Assembly (NCBI GenBank): GCA_023488945.1
Contig: JAMDBZ010000058.1
Coordinates: 14,864-21,743 of the forward strand
Source: Deltaproteobacteria bacterium
GTDB taxonomy: Bacteria; Desulfobacterota_E; Deferrimicrobia; Deferrimicrobiales; Deferrimicrobiaceae
Reading direction: 5' to 3'
Length of the DNA: 6,880 nt
Shown in pieces: positions 1 to 5,861 of this stretch. The notes under the pieces are model-generated. The model made no database searches. It was not told the DNA's origin and worked only from the letters and a program-made list of their open reading frames with translations. The translations under genes were made by a program, and so were the position numbers. The stretch's first letter is position 1. Every line of letters starts with the position of its first letter.

Positions 1-440
1 TCGTCTACGACGCCAAGATTCGGGGTGAGAAGAGCGGCGTCTGGATCTTCGGCGGCGGCTCCCCCAAGAACTTCATGCTCCAGACGGAGCCGCAGATCCA
101 GGAGGTCCTGGGGCTTCCGGACCACGGGCACGATTACTTCCTCCAGGTCACCGATGCCCGGCCCGACACGGGAGGGCTCTCCGGGGCGACGCCGTCGGAG
201 GCGGTCTCGTGGGGGAAGGTCGACCCCGCCAGGCTCCCGGACGCCGTCGTGTGCTACCTCGACTCCACGGTGGCGATGCCGCTGTTGACGTCCTACGTCC
301 TCGCCCGCGCGAAGAGGCGGCCGCTGGCGCGCCTGTACCGGAGGCGGGAGGAGATCCTCGAAAAGATGCGGCGGGATTACCTGAAGCGACGGAAGCGGCA
401 GGGCGCGGCCCGGCGGCGGCCGTTGTCTCGCCCGCGATGA
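1..440 (+). CDS. Deoxyhypusine synthase-family protein, C-terminal part (5' end outside window)
   Basis: The reading frame is open from the left edge (first full codon at 3) to TGA at 438-440, about 145 residues. The motifs [40 protein letters not shown] and the closing PLLTSY segment match the C-terminal catalytic half of the deoxyhypusine/homospermidine synthase family. These NAD-dependent enzymes transfer an aminobutyl group from spermidine or a related polyamine through a lysine enzyme intermediate; the lysine of EAVSWGK (codon 216-218) aligns with that residue. Bacteria lack the eIF5A substrate, so the product is more likely a polyamine than hypusine; this is inference. The eukaryotic KHH segment, which carries a key histidine, reads KNF here. 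The tail after the domain is very basic ([12 protein letters not shown]). Family assignment is confident; substrate is unknown. Confidence 0.9.
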   Translation, partial: VYDAKIRGEKSGVWIFGGGSPKNFMLQTEPQIQEVLGLPDHGHDYFLQVTDARPDTGGLSGATPSEAVSWGKVDPARLPDAVVCYLDSTVAMPLLTSYVLARAKRRPLARLYRRREEILEKMRRDYLKRRKRQGAARRRPLSRPR

Positions 441-444
441 AAAT

Positions 445-480
445 GCGAAGGGCCGGGGAGTCGCCTCCCCGGCCCTTCGC
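445..480. terminator. Perfect 16-bp hairpin, shared terminator of convergent genes
   Basis: Arms at 445-460 (GCGAAGGGCCGGGGAG) and 465-480 are exact reverse complements around a TCGC loop. The hairpin lies 4 bp after the stop of the rightward synthase gene and 31 bp after the stop of the leftward barrel gene. On the minus strand it is followed by ATTTTCA, a modest U tract; on the plus strand only ATTT appears several bases later. It therefore probably ends the minus-strand transcript best and may serve both. Confidence 0.8.
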
Positions 481-511
481 GCTGCGATTTCCCCACTGGG
501 GAAGACGGGTT

Positions 512-2356
512 CTATTTCAGGTAGGCCACTCCCAGGAACCCGCGCCATTGCGGGGCGCCGATCCCCTTGTTGAACCCTCGCCCGCCGCCGAGCTGCATCG
601 TCCAGCCCGGCTTGACCTCCGCCCGGTAGCCGAGGAGCCACTCGATGGGGGTCACGATCTGGTTGCTGAACGGCTTGTCCATGATCGTTTCTCCGTTGAC
701 TTCCCCGACGAGCGCCTGCTTCCTTGGACCCGGGAGGGCGTAGGTCGCGCCGACGCCGAACGGGATCCACGCGCTGTAATGATCGGGACTCTTGCCGTCC
801 CTCGTCCATCCGGTGACAAGTTCCACTCCCGCGTTGGCCAGGAGGGTGAGCTTCCCGGTGGCGGCATAGTGCCCGGCCAGCTTCGCCCCGTAGGAGAACT
901 TCTTCTGGGTCAGGAAGACCTCGTCCTCCCCGGTGGGGAAGACCGCGAAGGGGACGAGCGCCAGCCCGGCCCCCGGCTTCGTGAAGAACCGCCATTTCCC
1001 GTTCACGCGGATGTCGCCGAGGTTGTGGTCCGTGATGTCCGTGCCGTTGGCGTCTTTCCCGCTCTGGACCAGGTTGTAGGGGATGTCGAATCCCAGCTCG
1101 AGGTCCGGGGTCAGCCCGTAGGCGCCCTCGAGATCGAAGGTCAGCAGGTTGTGGACCCGGTCTTCCTGGATCGTCAAGGTCGAAACGTTCCCCTTGTTGA
1201 GCGGGCGCTTGACGTAGTTCGCCGCGAGGAGGAAGTTCATCTCCCCCTGGCCGATCGTCTGGCCGGAGTCCACCGTGAACGCCCCCAGCCCGTCGGTCGT
1301 CAGGTGAAGGCGCTGGGTCTTCGGCGAGATCTGCCCCGCGTCGGCCCCCGAGGCGATCAGAAGGGCCGCGGCGGCGAGAAGGAGGAAGAGGCCGAACAGG
1401 CCGGCGCCTCCTCGAACCCCCCTCCGGGTGTGGAGGCGTTTCAGGAGCCCCACCGGGGCCACGATCAGGGCGAGCCAGATCGCCAGGCCGCCGGCCATCG
1501 AAGCGAGCCCGCCTCCGGACCGGTTTCCGCCGGGCGCGACGCTGCACCCGCCGTTCCCGAGGGCGTTCAGGGAGAGGTCGAAGGCGGTCGGTCCAGGCCC
1601 CCCTTCCGCGGCGCGCTGGGACCGGAAGCCGTCGAGGTACACGTGGCCGGCATGGCCGCCGTAACGGCATCCGGACGCGGAGGCCTCGATGCGAATGATA
1701 TCGCCGACAGCCACGTTGTCCGTGATATCAAGGTCGACTTCCTGCCAGTCAAGCCAATACCAGTTGTAATCGGACGTGTTGTCCGTCCTCCATGTGATCC
1801 CGGGTTGGTTGGAGTAGTAAAATTTCGAGTAGAGCGTCGTATTGTCCGTTACGTTCTTCAAAGAGACATGGAAGTACGACTGGCCGGCCGGCTCGTGAGC
1901 GGACTCCGTGACCGCTGCCCATGCGAAACGGATGTGGAAACGGCCGTCCGTCGGATCCCGGTCCGATTCGGCGAGGGGGTTTTCCTGGTAAATCCGCGTG
2001 GCCCTGTAAGAATTCCCGAAGGTAGTCCCTTGCCCCGAATAGTTGACGACGGCGGAATGTTGGCCATACTTCACCGTCGGGAGGAGGAAGGCCACATTGT
2101 CCGTCCCGGTTCCGGATGTGATGTTGTCGAAGGTGTGTACGTTGTCCCACCCCCCGGGTTGCCAACTGACCGTTTCCGCCACCGGTTCACCGGTCACGGG
2201 ATCCAGTTGGAGACCACCGGAATTAGAGCCGTGCTCTACCGTCCAACTCGCGAACGTCCCGTCCTCGAACCCCCCGTTCGTGAACAGCGCGTAGACAGTC
2301 GTTACCGTGAGGGCAACGGAGAGCACTGCCCCGATCAAGACGGTTTTCCTTTTCAT
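512..2356 (-). CDS. Two-part envelope protein: secreted beta-sandwich domain with internal sorting-type signal, fused to an outer-membrane beta-barrel
   Basis: 614 residues. Residues 1-23 form a Sec signal peptide (MKRK, hydrophobic core, cleavage near VYA). Residues 24-250 look like a secreted beta-sandwich, opening with NGGFEDGTFASWT and closing with GHVYLDGF, as in many exported carbohydrate-binding-like or PEP-CTERM proteins. Residues 269-311 read GGCS, a Gly/Ser-rich stretch, a hydrophobic helix (about 283-305) and KRLHTRR, the three-part layout of Cys-containing CTERM sorting signals, which normally end a protein. Here the frame continues into a second helix (317-337), an ADA/GQ signal-peptidase-like site at 340, and a roughly 270-residue barrel (QRLHLTTDGLGAFTVDSG onward, alternating strands, terminal GFLGVAYLK). 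That barrel resembles the N-terminal barrel of OmpA-like proteins, but no peptidoglycan-binding OmpA domain follows. The start is ATG preceded by a GGGGGAAGAG stretch. Function unknown. An annotation as simply an outer-membrane protein would miss the first half. Confidence 0.85.
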   Translation of the reverse strand: MKRKTVLIGAVLSVALTVTTVYALFTNGGFEDGTFASWTVEHGSNSGGLQLDPVTGEPVAETVSWQPGGWDNVHTFDNITSGTGTDNVAFLLPTVKYGQHSAVVNYSGQGTTFGNSYRATRIYQENPLAESDRDPTDGRFHIRFAWAAVTESAHEPAGQSYFHVSLKNVTDNTTLYSKFYYSNQPGITWRTDNTSDYNWYWLDWQEVDLDITDNVAVGDIIRIEASASGCRYGGHAGHVYLDGFRSQRAAEGGPGPTAFDLSLNALGNGGCSVAPGGNRSGGGLASMAGGLAIWLALIVAPVGLLKRLHTRRGVRGGAGLFGLFLLLAAAALLIASGADAGQISPKTQRLHLTTDGLGAFTVDSGQTIGQGEMNFLLAANYVKRPLNKGNVSTLTIQEDRVHNLLTFDLEGAYGLTPDLELGFDIPYNLVQSGKDANGTDITDHNLGDIRVNGKWRFFTKPGAGLALVPFAVFPTGEDEVFLTQKKFSYGAKLAGHYAATGKLTLLANAGVELVTGWTRDGKSPDHYSAWIPFGVGATYALPGPRKQALVGEVNGETIMDKPFSNQIVTPIEWLLGYRAEVKPGWTMQLGGGRGFNKGIGAPQWRGFLGVAYLK

Positions 2357-2368
2357 CTCTTCCCCCCC

Positions 2369-2411
2369 CGGTCTTGGTCCGATGTCTTCGGGCCGGCACC
2401 GATTTTTTTTT
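2369..2411 (+). terminator. Strong rho-independent terminator read on the plus strand, inside the leader of the minus gene
   Basis: CGGT (2369-2372) pairs with ACCG (2398-2401), then a C/C mismatch, two U-G pairs, and GGTCCGA (2376-2382) pairs with TCGGGCC (2388-2394) around TGTCT. Nine Ts follow at 2403-2411. Three of the pairs are G-U only in plus-strand RNA and become A/C mismatches in the minus transcript, and the T-run follows only in the plus direction, so the structure points to plus-strand transcription. No plus-strand gene is seen between 441 and 2400. Confidence 0.6.
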
Positions 2412-2447
2412 ACTTAATTGCTCACGCCTTCGGGAAAAGAATGATAT

Positions 2448-2463
2448 CGCCAAAACTATGCCA
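2448..2463 (-). promoter_or_regulatory. Candidate sigma-54 (-24/-12) promoter for the two-part envelope gene
   Basis: The minus strand reads TGGCATAGTTTTGGCG. Against the consensus TGGCACG-N4-TTGCW it keeps TGGCA, the purine at position 7, and the GG and GC doublets at exactly the required 12-base distance. Mismatches are one T and the final W of the -12 box. Transcription would start near 2437, giving a leader of about 80 nt. Sigma-54 control is known for some PEP-CTERM/exopolysaccharide loci, which would suit a sorted envelope protein; that link is inference. Confidence 0.5.
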
Positions 2464-2553
2464 ATGTTGAGGAGGCCTTCAAACCGAAATTCTTCAACAA
2501 AATCAGATGGGATTAATTCAATTCCCCCCGGAGGGCGGGGCGCCTTTGGCATT

Positions 2554-2575
2554 TGTGGGTAAATATTTGCCTACA
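2554..2575. promoter_or_regulatory. 22-bp imperfect palindrome, candidate activator-binding site
   Basis: The core GGTAAATATTTGCC (2558-2571) is flanked by TGT at 2554-2556 and ACA at 2573-2575. Nine of the eleven half-site positions are symmetric. Its centre lies about 127 bp upstream of the predicted start of the sigma-54-like promoter, the usual distance for enhancer-binding-protein sites. The regulator is unknown. Confidence 0.4.
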
Positions 2576-2701
2576 TGAAAGATTGTTTTTTCGCGGGGAG
2601 CGGGGTTGTCGGGAAGGAATCGCCGTCGGGACGGAAGATCGTTGCTTACGCCATGGAAGGAGCGGAGGGCCTCAGACCGTTCACCCTCCTGCCCGGGCGG
2701 G

Positions 2702-3238
2702 TCAGGGAAGGGAAAGACGGATCAAGACCTTCCCTGCGGCCCAGGCGTCTGCCGCCGCCCGGTGGAAGGCGGCCTCGATCCCGAGCTCCCGGCAGATGGA
2801 CGCAAGCGAGTGATCGCGGAACCGGCCCGTCCTTCGGGCGAGCGGCAGGGTGTCGATCACCGGATTGCGCGGCCACGCCCCGCCGGCCAGGCGCGCCTCC
2901 ACCCGCAGGAAGGAGAGGTCGAACGGGGCGTTGTGGAACACGAGGGGGTCTTCGCCGATGAACTCCACGATCCGGGGGAGGAGGTCGGTGAAGGACGGGG
3001 CGTCCGCCACCATGGCGTCGGTGATCCCGTTGACCGCGGACGCGCCGGGAGAGATGGGGCGCATCGGGTTGACGAACGAGACGAGCGAGTCGATCACGTC
3101 TCCGCGGAGGAACCGGAGCAACGCAACCTCGCAGACCCGGTGGCCCTCCGCCGGGTCGAGCCCCGTCGTCTCGACGTCGATTGCGACGAAGGGGACCTCG
3201 ATGAGTCGCCACGCGGCGTTCGCGTCCATCCCTCTCAT
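2702..3238 (-). CDS. DnaQ-like DEDDh 3'-5' exonuclease (DNA polymerase III epsilon-type domain)
   Basis: 178 residues. All three exonuclease motifs are present: ExoI AIDVETTGLD (Asp21, Glu23), ExoII FHNAPFDLSFL (Asp107) and ExoIII HRAAAD (His159, Asp164). These are the metal ligands and general base of the DEDDh class, which removes 3' nucleotides from DNA or RNA. The protein ends soon after ExoIII, so it is a bare nuclease domain without the polymerase-binding tail of true epsilon or any GIY-YIG or helicase fusion. It is likely a stand-alone repair or nucleic-acid-turnover exonuclease rather than the replicative proofreader. The first ATG is preferred over the one at codon 4, because AGAGGGA sits 6 nt before it, whereas the same kind of motif would abut codon 4. 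It is divergent from the redox cluster across a 111-bp gap. Confidence 0.88.
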   Translation of the reverse strand: MRGMDANAAWRLIEVPFVAIDVETTGLDPAEGHRVCEVALLRFLRGDVIDSLVSFVNPMRPISPGASAVNGITDAMVADAPSFTDLLPRIVEFIGEDPLVFHNAPFDLSFLRVEARLAGGAWPRNPVIDTLPLARRTGRFRDHSLASICRELGIEAAFHRAAADAWAAGKVLIRLSLP

Positions 3239-3308
3239 ATGGAATCCCTCTTCGCGCGGTGTTCCGCGGAAGGGCTCCTGTTTTCCTGCCCGCGGCGCGC
3301 GCCGTTCG

Positions 3309-3317
3309 TGTTATAAG
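3309..3317 (+). promoter_or_regulatory. Extended -10 promoter for the redox cluster
   Basis: TGTTATAAG gives an extended -10 (TG at 3309-3310, one base, TATAAG at 3312-3317). No good -35 is visible 17 bp upstream, as is normal for extended -10 promoters. The start would be near 3324, about 26 nt before the first ATG. The TTATAA is nearly symmetric and may also serve the divergent exonuclease gene (TATAAC on the minus strand). Confidence 0.45.
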
Positions 3318-3349
3318 GACGCAAACCGGTCCGGGAGAGGTTCGCGGCG

Positions 3350-3460
3350 ATGAAGAAATGGAAATGCACCGTCTGCGGCTACATCCACACGGGCGACGAA
3401 CCGCCCGAGAAGTGCCCCGTCTGCGGCGCGCCCCGGGAGATGTTCGAAGAGGTGACATGA
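3350..3460 (+). CDS. 36-residue stand-alone rubredoxin-like protein
   Basis: Translates as [20 protein letters not shown], then [16 protein letters not shown]. Two knuckles, CTVCGY (Cys6, Cys9) and CPVCGA (Cys22, Cys25), are 12 residues apart, which is the short type of FeS4 site found as the C-terminal module of rubrerythrins, not the roughly 30-residue spacing of true rubredoxins. It probably binds one iron and carries single electrons in the cytoplasm. GGGAGAGG lies 9 nt upstream of ATG. The stop overlaps the start of the next gene as ATGA, suggesting translational coupling. It is easily missed because of its length. A zinc-binding role cannot be excluded, but the rubredoxin and flavodiiron neighbours favour iron. 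Confidence 0.85.
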   Translation: MKKWKCTVCGYIHTGDEPPEKCPVCGAPREMFEEVT

Positions 3461-4146
3461 GCCGAGCGGCCGATCCGGTCGCCCTCGTCACGGGCGGCGG
3501 CCGGCGGATCGGGGCCGCCATCGCGCGGCGTCTCGCCGCGGCCGGGTTCCGCGTGATCGTCACCTACCGCGACTCCCGAAGCGCGGCGGAAACGCTCGCC
3601 CGCCGGATCGGGGGGAGAGCGTGGCGGCTCGACCTCGCGCGCCCGGAGACCTTTTCCCGGTTCGCCGGCCGCGTCGGGGGGGAGTTCGGCCGGCTCGACC
3701 TGCTCGTCCACAACGCGGCGATCTTCCCGAGGACCCCCTTGGGCGCCGTCTCGGCCCGCGACTTCGATGCCGTCTTCGCGGTGAACCTGCGGGCCCCCGT
3801 TCTCCTGACCGGGAAATTGCTGCCCCTCCTGCGCCGCTCTTCCGGCCGCCCGGCGGTGGTCCTGATCGGCGACGCCGGCGCCGGGCGCCTGTGGCCGTCC
3901 TACCTCCCATATTGCCTCTCCAAGATCGCGCTGGAACGGTTGGGCCGTGCCTGGCGGAAGGCGCTCGCGCCCGGGATCCGCGTCGGGGTCGTCCGGCCGG
4001 GGCTCGCGCTGCGGCCGCCGGGATTTTCGCAGAAAGCGTGGGGGGCGCTCCGCGCGCGGCGGGGGGGCGGTCGGCTCGATTCGCCGGAGAAAATCGCCAC
4101 CGCCGTCTTGCGGTTCTTCCGGCGCGGCGGATATAATTTTTTGTAA
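3457..4146 (+). CDS. Short-chain dehydrogenase/reductase of the pteridine reductase (FolM/PTR1) type
   Basis: 229 residues, Rossmann-fold NAD(P)H oxidoreductase. The nucleotide loop is TGGGRRIG (12-19), identical to that of E. coli FolM; NAA is at 86-88 and the structural Asn at 110. The YxxxK pair is Tyr152/Lys156. The usual catalytic Ser is replaced by Asp139, exactly 13 residues before the Tyr, which is the D-Y-K arrangement of Leishmania PTR1 and of FolM. The YRDSRSAAE segment after beta-2 suggests NADPH. A pterin or folate reductase activity is therefore the best guess; a general ketone reductase is the alternative. The protein stops at RRGGYNFL, where relatives normally continue with TGxxxxVDGG, so the last dozen or so residues are missing. 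The start is fixed by the ATGA overlap and a GAGG motif inside the preceding gene. Confidence 0.85.
   Translation: MSRAADPVALVTGGGRRIGAAIARRLAAAGFRVIVTYRDSRSAAETLARRIGGRAWRLDLARPETFSRFAGRVGGEFGRLDLLVHNAAIFPRTPLGAVSARDFDAVFAVNLRAPVLLTGKLLPLLRRSSGRPAVVLIGDAGAGRLWPSYLPYCLSKIALERLGRAWRKALAPGIRVGVVRPGLALRPPGFSQKAWGALRARRGGGRLDSPEKIATAVLRFFRRGGYNFL
4108..4137 (+). promoter_or_regulatory. Internal sigma-70-type promoter for rubredoxin and flavodiiron genes
   Basis: A perfect TATAAT lies at 4132-4137, with a weak -35 (TTGCGG, 4108-4113) at 18-bp spacing. The predicted start is near 4144, leaving a leader of about 27 nt with GGAGGA before the rubredoxin ATG. The -10 box overlaps the last codons of the SDR gene (Tyr-Asn). 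The downstream pair can thus be made without the upstream genes. Confidence 0.55.
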
Positions 4147-4171
4147 TTCCGAACCTCCCGGAGGAGACCGG

Positions 4172-4336
4172 ATGGCCAAATGGTGCTGCATCGTGTGCGG
4201 CTACGTCTATGATCCCGCCGCCGGCGATCCGGACGGCGGCGTCGACCCCGGGACGCCGTTCGAGAGCATTCCCGACGACTGGGTCTGCCCCCTGTGCGGC
4301 GTCTCGAAGGACCAGTTCGAGATGGTCGAGGAGTAA
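4172..4336 (+). CDS. Rubredoxin
   Basis: 54 residues, full length for a classical rubredoxin. [10 protein letters not shown] (Cys6, Cys9) and [13 protein letters not shown] (Cys39, Cys42) supply the four thiolate ligands of the FeS4 centre, and the [20 protein letters not shown] segment between them is typical. An extra Cys5 sits next to the first ligand. It is a small soluble one-electron carrier. The gene lies 12 bp upstream of the flavodiiron gene, where rubredoxin is the known electron donor in many anaerobes; the NAD(P)H:rubredoxin oxidoreductase that would load it is not in this window. GGAGGA at 4160-4165 is a strong ribosome site. Confidence 0.96.
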   Translation: MAKWCCIVCGYVYDPAAGDPDGGVDPGTPFESIPDDWVCPLCGVSKDQFEMVEE

Positions 4337-4348
4337 CGGGAGGATCCG

Positions 4349-5548
4349 ATGGCGCCCGTTGCGCTCGCGAAGGACGTCTACTGGGTGGGGGCGAAGGACC
4401 CCGACCTGACCGTCTTCGACATCGTCGTTCCCACCGACTACGGGACCACCTACAACGCCTATCTCGTCCGGGGGGGCGCGAAGACGGCGCTCATCGACTG
4501 CGTCAAGCGTCCCTTCGCCGGCGAGCTGTTCCGGAACCTCGAGCCGGTCGTCCCCGCCGAACGGCTCGACTACGTGGTGGTCAACCATTCCGAGCCGGAC
4601 CACGCCGGGGCGCTCGTCGACCTCCTGGAGCGGAACCCGAAGGTGACGGTCCTTCTGTCCCGGCCCGCCAAGACGTTCGTCGACAACCTCGTCAACGCCG
4701 GCTTCCCCTTCCGGATCGTCTCCGACGGCGAGGAGCTGCCGCTCGGGGGGAAGACGCTCCGCTTCTTCAACGCTCCGTTCCTCCACTGGCCGGACACGAT
4801 CCTCACCTACCTCGTGGAGGACCGGATCCTGTTTCCGTGCGACTTCTTGGGCGCCCACTACTCGAGCCCCGAGTTCTTCAACGACGAGCTCCCCGAGCCG
4901 GCGGCGGCGCGCAAGGCGTTCGAGTTCTACTACAGCACGATCATGCGGCCGTACCGGGAGCACGTCCTGAAGGCGTGCGAGAAGCTGAAGGCCGTCCCGA
5001 TCGCGATGATCGCGCCGTCCCACGGGCCGATCCTGCGGAAAGAACCCCTCTCCTACCTCGCCTGGTACGAGGAGCGGGCGTCGGTCCTTTCGCGTGTCAC
5101 GGAGAAGAAGGTGGCCATCGTCTACGCCTCGGCCTACGGGAACACGGCCGCGATGGCGGAGGCGGTGGCGGACGGCGTCCGGGCGGGAGGCGCCACGCCG
5201 GTCCTGATGAACAGCGTGGCGGTCCCGATGGACGGGATCATCGATGCGATCGAGGAGTCCGCCGGCGTCCTCATCGGCACGGCGACGCTCAACAGCAACG
5301 TCCCCGGGCCGATCCTCCAGGTCATCGCCAACCTGGTCGTCCTGAACATGAAGGGGAAGCCGGCGTCGGTGTTCGGCTCCTACGGCTGGAGCGGGGAGGC
5401 GATCGGGACGGTCCGGGACATCCTGGCGTCGATGCGGCTCAAGGTCGCACCCGAGCCGGTCAAGGTCCGGATGACGCCCTCGGCGGCCGAGCTCAAGGCC
5501 TGCTACGAATTCGGGAAGCAGTTCGCGGGGATCGTGACGGCGGCGTAG
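4349..5548 (+). CDS. A-type flavodiiron protein (O2/NO reductase)
   Basis: 399 residues, standard for class A. The N-terminal metallo-beta-lactamase-like domain (1-250) holds every di-iron ligand of the family: His80, Glu82, Asp84 and His85 in NHSEPDHAG, His146, Asp165 and His225. The C-terminal flavodoxin domain (about 254-399) begins KKVAIVYASAYGNTAAMAEAV and carries the FMN phosphate loop and the TATLNSNVPGPI and FGSYGWSGE loops. These enzymes reduce O2 to water or NO to N2O in the cytoplasm, protecting anaerobes from oxygen and nitrosative stress. Which substrate is preferred cannot be read from the sequence. Electrons should come from the rubredoxin encoded just upstream. GGGAGGA lies 4 nt before the ATG. 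No flavin reductase or rubredoxin domain is fused at the C-terminus. Confidence 0.96.
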   Translation: MAPVALAKDVYWVGAKDPDLTVFDIVVPTDYGTTYNAYLVRGGAKTALIDCVKRPFAGELFRNLEPVVPAERLDYVVVNHSEPDHAGALVDLLERNPKVTVLLSRPAKTFVDNLVNAGFPFRIVSDGEELPLGGKTLRFFNAPFLHWPDTILTYLVEDRILFPCDFLGAHYSSPEFFNDELPEPAAARKAFEFYYSTIMRPYREHVLKACEKLKAVPIAMIAPSHGPILRKEPLSYLAWYEERASVLSRVTEKKVAIVYASAYGNTAAMAEAVADGVRAGGATPVLMNSVAVPMDGIIDAIEESAGVLIGTATLNSNVPGPILQVIANLVVLNMKGKPASVFGSYGWSGEAIGTVRDILASMRLKVAPEPVKVRMTPSAAELKACYEFGKQFAGIVTAA

Positions 5549-5861
5549 CACAGCGGCTGCGCTTCCCCGGATGGGATACTCCGGCCGCCCGCCCGAGGAG
5601 CGCTGCGCCGTCGGGGCGTCCCCCGCGCGGTCAGGCCGCGGCTCCCCGACTCCGCCCGTCGATCGTGCCGTGCGCTCCTCTCCCAGGGGCCGGGCCACCG
5701 GCATCGGTCCGCGCGAGCTGATTCCCGGCAGAATGGGGGGCTCCGCCGGTTCCGCGCTTACGGCCTTCCGCGCAGGGGAGCCCGCTCCGGCTTGCGCGCC
5801 CTGTCCGGGCGGCCGACCGTTCGCTGCCGACCTCTGTCGGCTGCGCGGCCTCGGGGGGACG
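5549..5861. other. GC-rich, palindrome-rich intergenic region without a recognised gene
   Basis: No ORF here has a plausible start, ribosome site and protein-like sequence on either strand. Several inverted repeats occur: CCGGA/TCCGG (5567-5584), GCCGG/CCGGC (5689-5702), GCGCGAGC/GCTTGCGC (5711-5718 with 5790-5797), GGGCTCC/GGAGCCC (5738-5744 with 5777-5783), GCCC/GGGC (5798-5810) and GCCGAC/GTCGGC (5826-5841). Some may terminate the flavodiiron transcript. I compared it by eye with tmRNA, SRP RNA, RNase P RNA, 6S RNA and cobalamin riboswitch signatures and found no match. Confidence 0.55.
5822..5845 (-). terminator. Hairpin downstream of the two-CxxC small gene
   Basis: On the minus strand GCCGAC-AGAG-GTCGGC forms a 6-bp stem, extended by three more pairs beyond one A/A mismatch, starting 16 nt after the stop of the 58-aa gene. 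There is no U tract, so it is only a weak terminator candidate. Confidence 0.35.

Larger units (their letters stand above)
2357..2701. other. AT-rich 345-bp intergenic region between two minus-strand genes
   Basis: No convincing gene on either strand. Base composition is clearly more AT-rich at about 2402-2590 than anywhere else in the window. It contains the leader of the two-part envelope gene, the plus-strand terminator, a sigma-54-like promoter and a 22-bp imperfect palindrome. The part nearest the exonuclease gene (2600-2701) is again GC-rich. I see no clear terminator for the exonuclease transcript; a C6/GGGCGGGG stretch at 2524-2540 could form a weak hairpin. Confidence 0.7.

Noticed and set aside
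1416..1470. Internal start (GTG at 1451-1453, minus strand) making the barrel a separate protein
   Set aside because: No Shine-Dalgarno sequence precedes it, no ATG occurs between the two halves until inside the barrel, and the frame is continuous. A fusion is the simpler reading.
2357..2437. GEMM/c-di-GMP-type riboswitch in the leader of the envelope gene
   Set aside because: The leader has a hairpin but lacks the conserved riboswitch core sequences, and the hairpin pairs better on the opposite strand.
209..2470. Very long plus-strand open frame (753 codons) opposite the two-part envelope gene
   Set aside because: Its translation is low-complexity Arg/Gly/Pro/Val-rich without domains, whereas the minus-strand product has a signal peptide, barrel strands and sensible motifs. 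It is an antisense shadow of GC-biased codons.
2575..2961. Plus-strand frame starting in the AT-rich gap
   Set aside because: It runs into the exonuclease gene in antisense, has no ribosome site, and its product is Arg/Pro/Gly-rich noise.
3560..5704. Long minus-strand open frame (714 codons) opposite the SDR, rubredoxin and flavodiiron genes
   Set aside because: It lies opposite three genes with complete catalytic motifs and has Arg/Asp/Val-rich sequence typical of antisense frames.
5680..5860. RNase P RNA, SRP RNA, tmRNA, 6S RNA or cobalamin riboswitch in the GC-rich gap
   Set aside because: None of the conserved signature strings (RNase P P4 core, SRP GGAAGG-GCAGC loop, tmRNA ends, B12 box) could be found on either strand.
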